The notes beneath the pieces are model-generated. The model was not told the origin of the DNA. It worked only from the letters and a program-made list of their open reading frames with translations, and did no database searches. A DNA stretch of 64,000 nt from Camellia lanceoleosa (taxonomy: Eukaryota; Streptophyta; Magnoliopsida; Ericales; Theaceae). Each line of letters opens with the position of its first letter. Position 1 is the first letter of the stretch. The stretch is taken from contig CM045761.1 in the NCBI GenBank assembly GCA_025200525.1, positions 139,564,223-139,628,222 on the forward strand, written 5' to 3'. Positions 21,571-33,048 of this stretch are shown in pieces. A program made the translations under genes and the position numbers.

Positions 21571-22497
21571 TATAAAAATTAAAATATATAATTTTAAAAT
21601 AATAAATTTCAAATTTGATCTTATACATATCAAACATCTTATTTTTAATTCAGTACTTAAATTTTTATGAAATAGTTTTTCAGCTTAAAAAATTCAGCAT
21701 TCAATTTTTAATATTTTATTTTCAATCTTCAATTTTCAATTGTTAGGTTTTGACATTTAATTCGTCCATTCACCAAATTGACATTTTTTTTCCTTCTCTT
21801 TTTGGGTCATTATCAACGTTTGCTGAAGGTGGGGGAATCATAATTTGCTTGATCAGTTTCTCAATTCGTTAATAAGTCCTTGTTGCACCAATAAAGTGAA
21901 AGAATGAGCCCCCCTAATCGAACAATGTTTACATATAAATATATTTAATAAAAATAATTCGGATGAATTTCGGATAAAATGGGTCGGGAGAAGCAAAATC
22001 CGTCTCCGCTTCATTTCTTACTACTTGTATAGCACACAATCTAAAGTAATTTTTTTTAATTCTATTTTTTCAAATCGCACATTTATCATGTGTACCAACC
22101 GCTAATATAAAAATATGTGATCAGATCAATCAAATATTTTATTTTCAAAAAAATTAAAAATTAATATTATTCTATATAATTATTTATTTTTTTAAAATAA
22201 ATATAATTCGACAAAATGTAAACAAGAGGGGCACAATAATCCCTTCTTCCACTTGCGTAAAGCAATGCTCTCCAAAACGTTTATCGGCTCTTCCATTTTT
22301 CCAGAATAGTAAAATTTATTAAGAAATTAAAATCATACACCGGATTGACATTTTTAATCTTTCTTCTTCTTTTGTCTCCTCAAAAAAAAAAAAACCTACA
22401 ACCTTATTAGTTGCTGGATGGCCCGTGAGACAGATACCAGCTAAAACAACAAAATTCGGCATTGATGTAAAAAATTTGTACAAACAATGGCCTCGTT
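21571..22497. other. AT-rich intergenic DNA
   Basis: Holds the second spacer copy (21571-21740) and the left copy of a direct repeat (21746-21930). The rest is AT-rich sequence with no gene signal. Confidence 0.6.
21746..21930 (+). repeat. Left copy of an 8-kb-spaced direct repeat
   Basis: Starts 'ggttttgacatttaatt' and contains 'caacgtttgctgaaggtggg' and 'ccttgttgcacca-taaagtgaaagaatg'. The same words occur in order at 29794-29980 on the same strand. The conserved sequence is not recognised. Confidence 0.8.
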
Positions 22498-22728
22498 TGG
22501 GAAGTTGACTATTTTAATAGGTTATTTTAGTTTTTTGCTATTTTAATAGGTTAAAATATTTGTGTTTCGGAAAATAATTGATTTTTTTTTTAATTGGATG
22601 TGATATTTGTGAGAAAAAAATGAAATAATTATAAATTTGATGTGATATATTGTCTTACTGACTATTTTAGCATATTTTGTCTTTTATAGATTTTAGCCAA
22701 AAAATCCCCCAAACGCAATTTGTCAAAC
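22498..22728. mobile_element. MITE-like element
   Basis: The left end is 'ctcgtttgggaagttgac'. The right end reads as the reverse complement of 'ggtgtttgacaaattgcgtttggg'. Internal TTTTAATAGG words echo the inverted TAGCCAAAA at the right. The ends are of hAT/PIF MITE style; no TSD was resolved. Confidence 0.45.
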
Positions 22729-22846
22729 ACCGCCAATGTACATATATGAGTTGTTTAAAATTTATGAAAATAATGATGTCATAAATTTTAAATAAAAATT
22801 CATAATAAATTATAAATTCTAACTAATGGTGAGTTGGGAGTGGACT

Positions 22847-23293
22847 TGTAAATCAAGTATAACGCAGTGGGTAAAAATATCAGATCATACCTTAAGTGAT
22901 AAAACCTGAAGCGAAGAATCTTGTGGGTAAATCACGTGCTTCAAAAATGCGAACAACGAACTCTCAGCAGTGGAGTGATACTACAATATGAGTATCACCC
23001 ACACAAGTCACAGTGCAAAGGCTGAATCGTTCTCTTAATGGGAGAGAGTTAGAGAGAGTATATAAAAAATGTTATGGGTAAAAAACCACATAACATATCT
23101 GATATCAATATATTATTTAAAATATATAATCTGATATATAACCATATATATCAATCTATCCATATCAGTTGATATGATAGCCATAGATATCATGAGTGGT
23201 TCTCCAAATAAGTTTTGAATTCAAATTCAAACTTACATGGATAAGGTTCAAAAGGTTCATGGGTCATGCCATATGGGTGCCCAATTTCTAACA
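22847..23293 (-). repeat. 3' LTR of the minus-strand copia-like element
   Basis: Ends read TGTAAATC (plus) and TTCTAACA (plus), i.e. TGTTAGAA...GATTTACA on the minus strand. It shares long blocks with 29283-29690, including 'ctgaagcgaa-aatctt', 'gaacaacgaactctcagc' and 'atatcagttgatatgatag'. Confidence 0.75.
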
Positions 23294-26200
23294 TCTCTCA
23301 CTCGCACATGAGTTGGCATGACACTGCCACATCTCTATTTCAATCTCCCCAAAAAATGAAACAATCACATACTAGTCAATGAACCGTGCGACCGTTGAGA
23401 AACACCTGCATGTGGGAGCTCTATACTAGAAACTCAAAATAAGCCAACATAGAGACATCAATCCAAAAAGAATAGAAATAGTGTCTCATATATCCCAGAC
23501 CCATCTAATTACACCGGTCTAAAAAAATAAAACATCTCTAATCCCTCAAAAAGAGCATGTTTGACCCTTTCAATTCTTGCAATATATTCACACTCAATCC
23601 GCCTCTCATACAGAACGATGTGAGTTGCCGGCAATGACTATACAACAGTGGTGTAATACTAGATGATCTTCCTTTTGCCCTCATGCCATTTAGTTTAGGA
23701 TTGACTGCTTTCCCAGTGATGTCCCTTAAGGCCGAATCATACATGACCACAGGCAACATATCAAAGTAGCAGAACATCAACCCCTTACCTTATGACATAG
23801 TCAAAAATCATAAAAGGGTACATAAATGAAAGTCATATCAATAATGACACGTAAGACTCACACGGTGAGGAAACAGGGATCCATTCTCTCACCTCATTAC
23901 TCGGTCGCCAAGCACATATAGTATGAATACATGTTATGGTGGAGTAACTCTTCCAAAAAAAAGAGTGACGTCATACTCAATACACCATACAGATCTTAGT
24001 CTAGTCGCTTTCTAGCGCCTAACCCGAATTCTCTATTTGCTCGCCTTCCAGGCGCCAAATGAGATCTTGCATCTGACTAATCATAACAGGCACAACATGG
24101 AAAGTGGGTACTAACATCTATGTTTGGTCCTTAACACGACTTCATCTTGGTTGTAAGCAAGGCGACATACATAGTGGATAATTTAAGCCTCTCTTGGCTC
24201 TAAATAAAAAATAAACCACTAGTCTCATCCTTGCTCGCTCTCAAGCGCCAAGGGCGATTGCTCGTGTGAGGTGACATTATCATCTGCTAATCATTATGAC
24301 ACAAACCATAATAGTATCAACATCCCATCATCTCACAACAAATAAGTGATCGATTTTTTAAAAAAAATACGACCACAGCTTGCACAATTCTAGATTCCAA
24401 ACATAAGCCTTATCAGCATCTCTTGCGATAAGCATATACAACGGAATCCACCATGTGCGCCTCACATGAAGTGGTTCAAGATCACTACCTCTTGTGCAAT
24501 TACCTCTCTAAAGATATTTTGGTGACCAATTTGCTTCCATTCAAGATGCGCCCAACTAGCGCATTGAATCTTACAAGGGGCAAATTAATATACTACTAGT
24601 AAAGCATTCTATCCATAGTCTAATGAGCAAGGTCAATGTCTAAACTACTCAGTTGACCATTTACCAAAGATAACACTCATCATGCCGAATACGCCCACAT
24701 TGCGTACTTTAGGCTCCTACAAAAAAAAAATAAAAAATCAATGAACATAGGTCATCTGTTTCTCCCAAAGACAATCCGAGGATTCACTCAGTAGCTAAGG
24801 CTCTGGCTTTTACCGATAGGTAAGTCAATGGGTTTGCAATTTTGCATCTAGAATCATTCTAGGATATTCCTTATGTAAGTCATCAACCGGGAATTCTCCC
24901 AAAACAATCCCTAAGGATTGTATATCCGAGCATATAAATTATATCACCCATGTCCATCATATCTAAAACAGAGGACTGTCCACCCTAGGTGGCGACAACC
25001 TTATAAATTCCTTGCTCATAATGACTAAGTAAGGAAAAACTTCTTTTTGGACCATCGATCATGCCTCAGTGGTCTTCATCAATCATCGTTAGCCTATCAT
25101 GGCTTGACGAAATCTAAGAACCACTATTTGGATAACAGTTTTAGGCTGTAAAAGATTTATTGGAACTAGCAACCTTTTTACGCTCCTAACTTTTCACCAT
25201 AAAAGCAGAAGGTAAATCCTACGAATCTACTTATCCAATTCTCCAACGAGAAGTTGGGTCACAATGTCCACAAATCAATGTTCCGAACTTATGTCAATCA
25301 TAGCCTAAGTCAAAATAACCTCACTCCCTAGGAGGAAGTCTTCTCATGGTCTACACTTTTCTCAATGGTGTGACTTTTCGGTATCTAACGAGCCTTATGC
25401 CTCAACAATGACTATCCAAAAATGCGCATAACTTTAGAACATTTTCACGTCTTAATGGAAAGTCAACCAAATTATAAAAATGGTTAATCTTCAAAGACTT
25501 TGTCTTAAACTGTACAACATTAATCCACTTTCTAAAAACAGGGGACTAGAGCCTTTGGCATTATCCTAGGCTCTTTATCATCTTGCGAAGCAATCATGAA
25601 TGTTTCCCTCTCAATCATCCAGTGATAACGTGGAAAAATTTCACAATCGCTACCACGCAACTAAGAATGTAGAGTATTCTTCTCTAATGGATTAATCCAT
25701 TAGTAGGCACATCGCTCCCACTGTCCCTAGGATGTTGGAAATTTCTTTCCATTCTCAACTAGGCTACATAGAGCGCTATGCTTAGAATTCTCTATCTTAT
25801 AGAGTTCCAAAACTCTATTCATGTCACCTTTACTAAGAAAACTTTATGTGACTTAGTTACACTCCCACAAAGCTGCTTACCTATATGCACATGACCCAGA
25901 GGGTTTACATGACAGCACACAATAATGCGTCACATAACCCCAAGTGTTTACAAGATAGCATACAATAATGCGCCATAGAACCCTAGGTCTTAACTTCGCA
26001 ACCTTATGAGAAGTAAAATAAGGATAAGCTGCTTGATGGTTACAGTTCGCCCACAAATGGCTCTCTGCTAACCCATTACTTAAATGGAGTGTAAAATCTG
26101 ATATGAAGGGGCACTTAGTTAGGGATATAGGCAACAAACTAAAGTGCAATTCCCAATTGGGAAACATTTTGCGCCATCATCCACCTAACATTAACAATAC

Positions 26201-28769
26201 TTAATTCCTTATCTCCATTACACCATTGTGTTATTGAGTACTAGGAATAATCAATTTTCCAAGCATCCATTTCTCTTCACAGAGCTTTCAAAAAAAAATA
26301 ACTCAAATAGATACTCGCCACCTTGGTCAAAACTAAAAGCACGAAAGCTGTTATCTGATTGATCTCGACCTCATATGTGCAATGTCAAAAATTATCTCAA
26401 AACTTTTGACTTATGGGAGATCAAATAGTCTTGACTCAAACTCATATCGTAATCTATAAATGTGTCGAGATTGAGGCTTAGCTATTATACCCTTACACAT
26501 ATCCAGTCACAAATATCATAGTGGACTAAAATTGCGCCAATACAAATGCCCTTCTGCGGCTTTCCTACTTACTTGTGCATAACCATTGTGAACAAAGTTA
26601 CACATTCATATGAGAGTAGGATGTCACAAGCGAGTGAGCTCGAGAGGGCCTACTCAAACCATCCATGTCATCTTCTCATTAATGTGATTAAGTATAATAA
26701 GCCATCGGTTCATGACCAATGTCATAAACTAATTCCAATCATCCTAATGTGTGAGTTCACGAAGACAAGTTTAAAGGTTTAGGCCCAACTAGGTAATGAC
26801 TCATGACTAATTCATGTTCACTAGATCATAAAAGGATGTCATAGAGATATCAAGCACGCCTAAGTCGCAAATTTAACTAGTAAATGCTAATCCCCTGCAC
26901 TTTCAAGTTAATTTTATTCTCCATACATTTTACTGCATCTAGTTGAGAAATGACGATACTCCTCTTGCCAGCTCTGTTTCTCGCTTCATAGTTACTTGCA
27001 ATTAATTCTACTATCTACAAGAATGAGAGAATAAGCTATCAATCTACGACAGCTCCTGAAGTTACTTAAGCACGAATTAGGCTAAAGAGTCTTATTCAAC
27101 ACAATGCTCTCACAAGCGATGTGTCAAATTCTTAGAGTCATAACAACCTTGTCGGCCTTGACCTTTTCATTACTATGCTGCAACATTTGCGCTTAGTGGT
27201 AAACGTTATTCAAAAACGTTAGCCTAGCTAAGGAATCATACAAAGAAGCACCTCTTCATGTCTCATACTCAAGTGTGGAAATAGTAAGTGTCTAGACTTA
27301 GACAAGTTGGCAATGCTAATAGATTTTGCAGCCTCTTGGCGTTAATCTTTTCACTTAGTGTTAATAGATTTTTTTGCTACTAAGCGCTAATCTTTTAACT
27401 TCAAGTGATGCTTTAATGCACACTATTATAGTGCATGAAATTTTGCTCCATCCACTCCCAACAGTTGGATAGAGAGCAAAACACTGCTCATATTGGCTAC
27501 TCGTCTTACACTTAATGACTAATTCATTTAAGCTCGCATTTCTTGGATGACGTGACTCTTAAATGTTACTTCAAGTCAAATTACAAAGTCAATCCGCGCA
27601 CCTCAATAGTCAAGATCATATACAGATCTATTGAGGGCTTACTAATTTCACAACTCCAAAACTCGCCAATCAAAACTACGTAGCGTGCCGCTAATGATAG
27701 CGCACACATCAGTTTTTATTTATTTATTGTGCTAAACAAGGCAACAAAACTACGGCGACTTTGAGTCATGTTTCCTTACTTTGGCTCAATTAAGGTCTGA
27801 TCTAAAGTTTCCAAGACTTTTGCTCATCTAAAGAATAAGATTACATTGTTTACATTTGAACATCTCTACTAAGTCTAGGTCAACCAAATTAACTTCCATA
27901 AACTAAATCAATTTAGAAAGAAATTCGCATTGGGATTAATTTGATTAGCATAATATAATTTTGCCGCAAAAAAATCTAAATTAAATAGTGACAATATTAC
28001 ACAAGTCGCAAGATCGAAAATCCGCTATGCTCGTAATCATCTCTTGCGCCATAGCTGACAATTATCCAAAAATTTAATTTAATTCATGCGTAAAATATTA
28101 GTTTTCGGGAGTAAATCCACAAAGATTTCTCTCAACCGAACAACCTCCCACTGACTATGGCATGTCTAAAAGCATGATAAAATATTCTAATTACATACAA
28201 TAGCATCTTAATGTAGATTCAAAATCAACTCATACTATGTTATATTTAATAATGGAATTTAAATGAAAAAGAAACTAAGCATGTTTTTCTAATCACAACA
28301 TATTACAAACCCAAAAAAAATAATATGCTGTATTTAATATTCAGATTATGCCATAACAGAAAGTATACCACTTCTGAAATTTTCTGGTATTTTCTGGAAT
28401 TTTAAATAATTAATAAACACACATGAAATCATATATAAATATTCCAGAATCTGGGAAAATGCAACAATGATACCAGTAAATAGTAAACCATTACAATGGT
28501 CCACTATAAAAATTTCAGCCCCAAAAACTTAGTCATGCAACCTCAGAAGCATTTTAAAGCAGAAATAATGAATTATTATTTCAGGAAAAATATTTTTTAT
28601 TTTCATAAAATTTTGAAAATTTTACAGTAGATAACAAAATATAATTCTGAATCTAACAGTACCAACCATGCTTAAAACAAAGCTATAACGAATTACTTAT
28701 GACCATTTAATGCAATTTTGAATTTAAAAAAAAAAAAAACAAACAGACCATTACACCCAGCCGTCAAAC
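23294..28769. other. Internal region of the copia-like element, no recognisable coding
   Basis: Long moderately AT-rich DNA. Internal repeats are visible: 'ctcgccttccaggcgcc' with following 'ctgactaatca' near 24040-24085 recurs in altered form near 24228-24295, and an approximately 50-bp duplication 'acacaataatgcgtcacataa' / 'atacaataatgcgccatagaa' lies at 25915-25985. No YVDD, DSG or integrase motif was seen on the minus strand. Confidence 0.5.
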
Positions 28770-29005
28770 TAGCCAAGCCGGCGTGGAAAACGGCGCGACT
28801 CGGCTCAGCAAGCGACTTAGCGCACGACTCGCGCGTGGCAGCGCATGTGGCGCGATTCGAAGCGGCGCGGCTAACGCGCGCGTGGAAGGGCGCAAGTCAC
28901 GCATGTGGAAGACGTAGAGAGCGCGTGGGAAACGCGCCTGGAGTGTGGTAGCGCGTGACCGTCGCTGACGGCGTCATCTGGCGCGTGTGGCTCACGCGCC
29001 GCCTT
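28770..29005 (-). repeat. CpG-dense GCGCGTGG array in the element leader
   Basis: About 235 bp of very GC-rich sequence in an AT-rich element. GCGCGTG copies start at 28831, 28921, 28951 and 28981 with a related GCGCATGTGG at 28841, so all starts are multiples of 10 bp apart and the last three exactly 30 bp apart. Further GGCGCG words occur at 28792, 28849 and 28864. It lies just downstream of the primer site on the element's own (minus) strand, i.e. in the leader. Confidence 0.75.
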
Positions 29006-29267
29006 CCGGGGTGTTTTCTAGTCTAATTTCGATACTGCCGGACTCCATTTTTCAAAATAAAAACATTTATGGTCTCAAAAATGACATTTAATGAACATAA
29101 AAATTGAGGTGTAACACACTCTCAATCTAATGAAAGTGGAAGTGTAGAAACCCTGCACTTCATCTTCCTCCTTTGTTAATTTTCATGCATATAACGTGTA
29201 TATATATTTATATAAAATTATACACATATATTAATGCATAAAAATAAGCACGAAAAATTCCATTAAG

Positions 29268-29279
29268 GCTCTGATATCA
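29268..29279 (-). promoter_or_regulatory. Primer-binding site (tRNA-Met type)
   Basis: The minus strand reads TGATATCAGAGC directly inside the right LTR, one mismatch from the common initiator tRNA-Met site. It fixes the element's orientation. Confidence 0.65.
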
Positions 29280-29282
29280 ATA

Positions 29283-29690
29283 TAAAACAAGTATAATGCA
29301 GGGGGTAAAAATATCATATCATACTTTAAGTGATAGAACCTGAAGCGAATAATCTTATGGGTAAATTACGTGCTTCAAAAATGCGAACAACGAACTCTCA
29401 GCGGTGGAGTGATACCACAATATGAGTATCACCCACAGTGTAAAGGTTGAATCGTTCTCTTAATAAGAGAGAGTTAGAGAGAGAGTACATAACGTATCTG
29501 ATATCAATATATTATTTAAAATATATAATCTGATATATAACCATATATATCGATCTATCCATATCAGTTGATATGATAGATATAGATATCATGAGTGGTT
29601 ATCCAAATAAGTTTTGAATTCAAATTCAAACTTACATGGATAATGTTCAAAAGGTTCATGGGTCATGCCACATGGGCGCCCAACTTCTAA
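29283..29690 (-). repeat. 5' LTR of the minus-strand copia-like element
   Basis: Direct-repeat partner of 22847-23293. It lacks about 25 bp ('gttatgggtaaaaaaccac' area) present in the other copy. Confidence 0.7.
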
Positions 29691-29793
29691 ATCTTGATTT
29701 AAATTCCAAATAAGAATAATAAGTATAACAATAGGATGGTGGATATAAACATGTTCACCTTGAAGAAAGATATACACAAGAAATCGCTGGCTT

Positions 29794-29980
29794 GGTTTTG
29801 ACATTTAATTTGTCCATTCATCAAATTGACATTTTTTTTTTTAAAGTTGAAATTTTTTTTTTCTTTTTTTGGGTCATAATCAACGTTTGCTGAAGGTGGG
29901 GGAATCATAATTGGCTCAATAGCTTCTCAATTAGTTAATAAGTCCTTGTTGCACCAGTAAAGTGAAAGAATGGGTCACTC
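29794..29980 (+). repeat. Right copy of the 8-kb-spaced direct repeat
   Basis: Matches 21746-21930 in the same orientation, with an expanded T-run. It begins about 100 bp right of the copia-like 5' LTR, whereas the left copy ends about 900 bp before the 3' LTR. It is therefore not part of the LTRs. Confidence 0.8.
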
Positions 29981-30155
29981 AACCGACCCTATGTGTGTAT
30001 ATATATTTATGTATAGATTTTTTTTTTTTTTTTAAATATGAAGAGTTTCATACTAAATAACCTAATCAAAACTGTTAGGACCCTTTGTTGTCAAAATCCG
30101 TGCATCAAAACCAAGGTTGTGAGTTGTGGAAGTTTTCCGAAAGCGGGGAAAGTAA

Positions 30156-30321
30156 CGCTCGAGCGGGGATTGCAAGCCCTCAGCATTTTCTGCGAAGACT
30201 GACAAGATTCTGGATGGAGTGATTCCCCGCTCGAGCGGGGAAATGGACGCTCGAGCGGGAAGGCTATATGAGTCGCAATTCTTGATGTCTCCGCTCGAGC
30301 GGGAAGACCCACGCTCGAGCG
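30156..30321. repeat. CGCTCGAGCG doublets in LTR-A, exact 20-bp spacing
   Basis: Perfect 10-bp palindromes start at 30156, 30228, 30248, 30292 and 30312. Within each doublet the start-to-start distance is 20 bp. The array ends 21 bp upstream of the TATA box. Confidence 0.95.
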
Positions 30322-30341
30322 GACCGCGCGATGACAGTTTC

Positions 30342-30347
30342 TATAAA
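30342..30347 (+). promoter_or_regulatory. TATA box of LTR-A
   Basis: TATAAA in 'gtttctataaattcg', directly downstream of the palindrome array. The identical sequence occurs in LTR-C at 42898-42903. Confidence 0.7.
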
Positions 30348-30980
30348 TTCGCAGATTGGGTCTTTTTCAAGTACGACTTTTCCTAGATCTGTTTAGGGTT
30401 TTCTAGGGTTTTGATTGAAGTTTTCTTCTGAGGTTTTGTGAGTTTTCTTTGATGTTCTTGAGAGAGTTCTAAACTTATGAGTTAAGATTCATACATCAAA
30501 GAGGTTGATACAACATATTCAAGAGAGTTCTCTTCGGTGGAATCCGAAAGTTATTACGTAGAGTTTCAAAAGGCGTTTGATACTTTACGTAGTCGTTAGT
30601 TCGACAAGTGAAGTTGTGGTGTGGAATCAACTTCAGGATCAATTCCGTGACGAAGGCGTGGTGAAAGAGTTACAGAAGATTCAGAGACAAATTGACTGGG
30701 TTGGGTAATTTGTATGGTATCTTTGTAATCTTTTAGTTCTTCAGTAGTGGATTGATCAGTGGCGGTTCGCCCGTGGTTTTTGATTACAATTGAAGGTTCT
30801 TCAATTGTGGTTTTTTCCACGTAAAAAATCGTTTGTGTCGATTTATTATTTTTTCTTAAAAACAAACAAACTAAAATCACTCTCGTAAGTGTTTGACGAT
30901 TTTAGGTTATGTGTTTTGATTTGTTGGGATTTGGAATTCGTTAATCTTGATCTAATCACGAATCACGTAGAATTTTCAAT

Positions 30981-30992
30981 TGGTATCAGAGC
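30981..30992 (+). promoter_or_regulatory. Primer-binding site after LTR-A
   Basis: TGGTATCAGAGC, 2 bp after the LTR end, complementary to the 3' end of initiator tRNA-Met as in most plant copia elements. Confidence 0.9.
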
Positions 30993-31092
30993 GGGTCGTT
31001 CTATTTTTTTTTTAAAAAAAATTCTTTTTGAACGCTCTATTTTTTTAAAAAAAAAATTTGTTTTAGAACGAGATCTTGTTTGATTTGTGATA

Positions 31093-33048
31093 ATGGATTC
31101 AATTCGTGAAGGAAATTCTATGGTTCGACCACCCCTACTTGACGGATCCAATTATTCTTTTTGGAAAGCTCGGATGAGATCTTTTTTAAAATCTATTGAT
31201 GAAAAAGTTTGGCAATCCGCCATGAATGGGTGGACTGAACCAACAATTACTGTTGATGGAGTAACTTTCCCCAAACCAATTGATAAGTGGGACACAACTG
31301 ATTACCAAAATAGTAGCTGGAATAGTAAAGCTATCAATTCTCTCTTTTGCGCTGTCACACCTGAAGAGTTTAGCCGTATTTGTAATTGTGAAGTCGCAAA
31401 AGAGGCTTGGGATATCTTACAAACTATTCATGAGGGCACTCCTTCTGTTAAACGATCTAAACTTCAAAGGCTCACATCTAGTTTCGAAAACCTTTCAATG
31501 AAAGATAGTGAGACCTTTGATGAATTTTATGCGAAGTTGAGTGACATTGTAAATTCCAGCTTCAATTTAGGTGAAAAAATACCAGAATCCAAAGTTGTGG
31601 GAAAAATTTTGAGATCCTTGCCCGATCGGTTCCAACCAAAAGTTACGGCTATTGAGGAGGCTCAAGATGTTGACAACCTCAAGCTAGATCATTGGTTGAA
31701 ATCTTCAAACTTATGAGGCACATAGAAATTTCAAAAAGAAACAAAAGATCTTGCTTTTAGTAGTGCTCATAAAGTGGTTGAGGATTCTCGATAAGGATTG
31801 TGAGATAGATTCCAAGATTATGGCTACTTTTGTTAAACAATTTAAAAAATCTTTTTTGAATAAAAATCCTAATCTTTTGGAATCTACTCATACTCATAAA
31901 TCCAAAGGCAAAGATAAAGTCAAAATTAATTCTATAGCCAAGAAGGAGAAAGGAAAGATACAAGGGAACTCTGAAAGCGTCCAATGCTATGAATGCCAAG
32001 GATTTGGCCACTTTGCTTTAGAATGCCCCACTCGTTTGAGGAAGAAGAAAGCCCTCGCCATCACTTGGGATGATGAATCAGAATCTGATAAAGATGATAG
32101 TGACAATGAAGATCAAAGTGAAGAGGGACATAAACAATTCCTTGCTTTCACGGCGGCTTCTGAAGCTGAAGGACAAACAGAGTCTTCGAAGAGGTCAGTT
32201 GAGAATACCTCTGATGATGAATCTTCGGAGAGTGATCATGAAGAGCTTGAGCAAGCCTATGAAAAGCTGTATAAGGAGTCTCTTAATTTATTCAAATTGA
32301 ATGACAAACTCACAAAGAAACTCAAAGCATGTGAATGTGAGAATGTCAAACTTAAGGAGGAGATTTCCGAGGCTAGGATCAATGCCATCAAGATAGCTGA
32401 TGATCAACAAGTTCTTTGTGCAAAACTGTTGACTTGTGAGACAGAGAGGAATGAGCTACAAGAAACTCATGCCATGTATGAAGAAAAGATTGAATCTCTC
32501 GAGATGTCTCAAGTTGCTTTGGAAGAACCGATGATCAAAAAGAGGAAGAGCTCAAGGTTGCCATGGTTACCATTAGTCTTTGGAACAAAGGATCAAAGAC
32601 TTTGGAGGATATCATTGGGTCTCAACAAATCGATTCAGACAAAGAGTGGCATTGGCTTTGGTGGCAAGAAAGACCAAAAAACAGTGCTTCCACATCTCAT
32701 GATACAAGAACTCAAGGAAAGGGAGGACAAAAGATTCAACAAGAGGAAAAACTTCTCAAACTCCCTAGAGTTGGTAAGGTAAAAGAAAAGAAGGTACACC
32801 CTGTTTTTATTTGTCATCATTGTGGTATGCATGGTCATATTCGCCCTTTTTGTTATAAGTTGCATGGGAGAATGTCTCAAAAGGGTAGAAATTCGAATAC
32901 TTTTTGGGTTAGGAGACAACCTTACTTGTCTAGGCGGAATACCAAGATTCATGAGGGTGTTCACAACACCATGATATTTACCAAGACCGCTAGACCTGAT
33001 TTTGTTAAGACTAAAAAGATTTGGGTAAGAAAACTTGACTTGTGTTAA
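31093..33048 (+). pseudogene. gag: SIRE-type gag, frameshifted, followed by loss of pol
   Basis: ATG at 31093 ('MDSIREGNS'). Residues about 1-205 form the copia gag (UBN2-like) core with 'PPLLDGSNYSFWKARM' near the N-terminus. A frameshift near 31700-31745 passes to the frame of 31751-32782. That frame contains the zinc knuckle CYECQGFGHFALEC (31985-32026, CX2CX4HX4C), an acidic Ser/Asp/Glu-rich linker and a long coiled coil. A second shift near 32535 restores the frame ending at 33048, which carries a second knuckle-like motif CHHCGMHGHIRPFC (about 32811-32852). The reading frame ends directly after 'VKTKKIWVRKLDLC'. In the right-hand unit that motif leads straight into protease, but here pol is absent. 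Gag normally forms the cytoplasmic particle; this copy needs two frame corrections. Confidence 0.9.

Larger units (their letters stand above)
22847..29690 (-). mobile_element. Decayed or non-autonomous Ty1/copia-like element, minus strand
   Basis: Two direct repeats (22847-23293 and 29283-29690) act as LTRs. Immediately inside the right one is a minus-strand primer site, TGATATCAGAGC (29268-29279), one mismatch from TGGTATCAGAGC. On the minus strand a purine-rich GAGAGA tract precedes TGTTAGAAATT at the other LTR, the usual copia polypurine-LTR junction. The 5.97 kb between has no RT, integrase or protease motif that I could find in any frame, only ORFs under 100 residues. It is therefore a non-autonomous or extremely old element. 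TSDs were not matched (GGACT is visible only at the left). Confidence 0.6.
30073..30978 (+). repeat. LTR-A (5' LTR of the composite SIRE element)
   Basis: 906 bp. CGCTCGAGCG palindromes start at 30156 (partner deleted), 30228/30248 and 30292/30312. TATAAA lies at 30342-30347, 21 bp after the last palindrome. It is nearly identical to LTR-C except for a deletion near 30137 that removed half of the first doublet. Confidence 0.9.

Noticed and set aside
21237..21575. His/Arg/Thr-repeat protein that looks metal-binding
   Set aside because: Translation of a triplet microsatellite. All frames are open because of the repeat, and there is no start context or promoter.
25877..26167. 96-residue minus-strand ORF as a possible copia remnant
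   Set aside because: No protease, integrase or RT motif. It contains a local duplication and cannot be assigned.
32635..32964. Minus-strand ORF inside gag
   Set aside because: Antisense shadow of the SIRE gag zinc-knuckle region.
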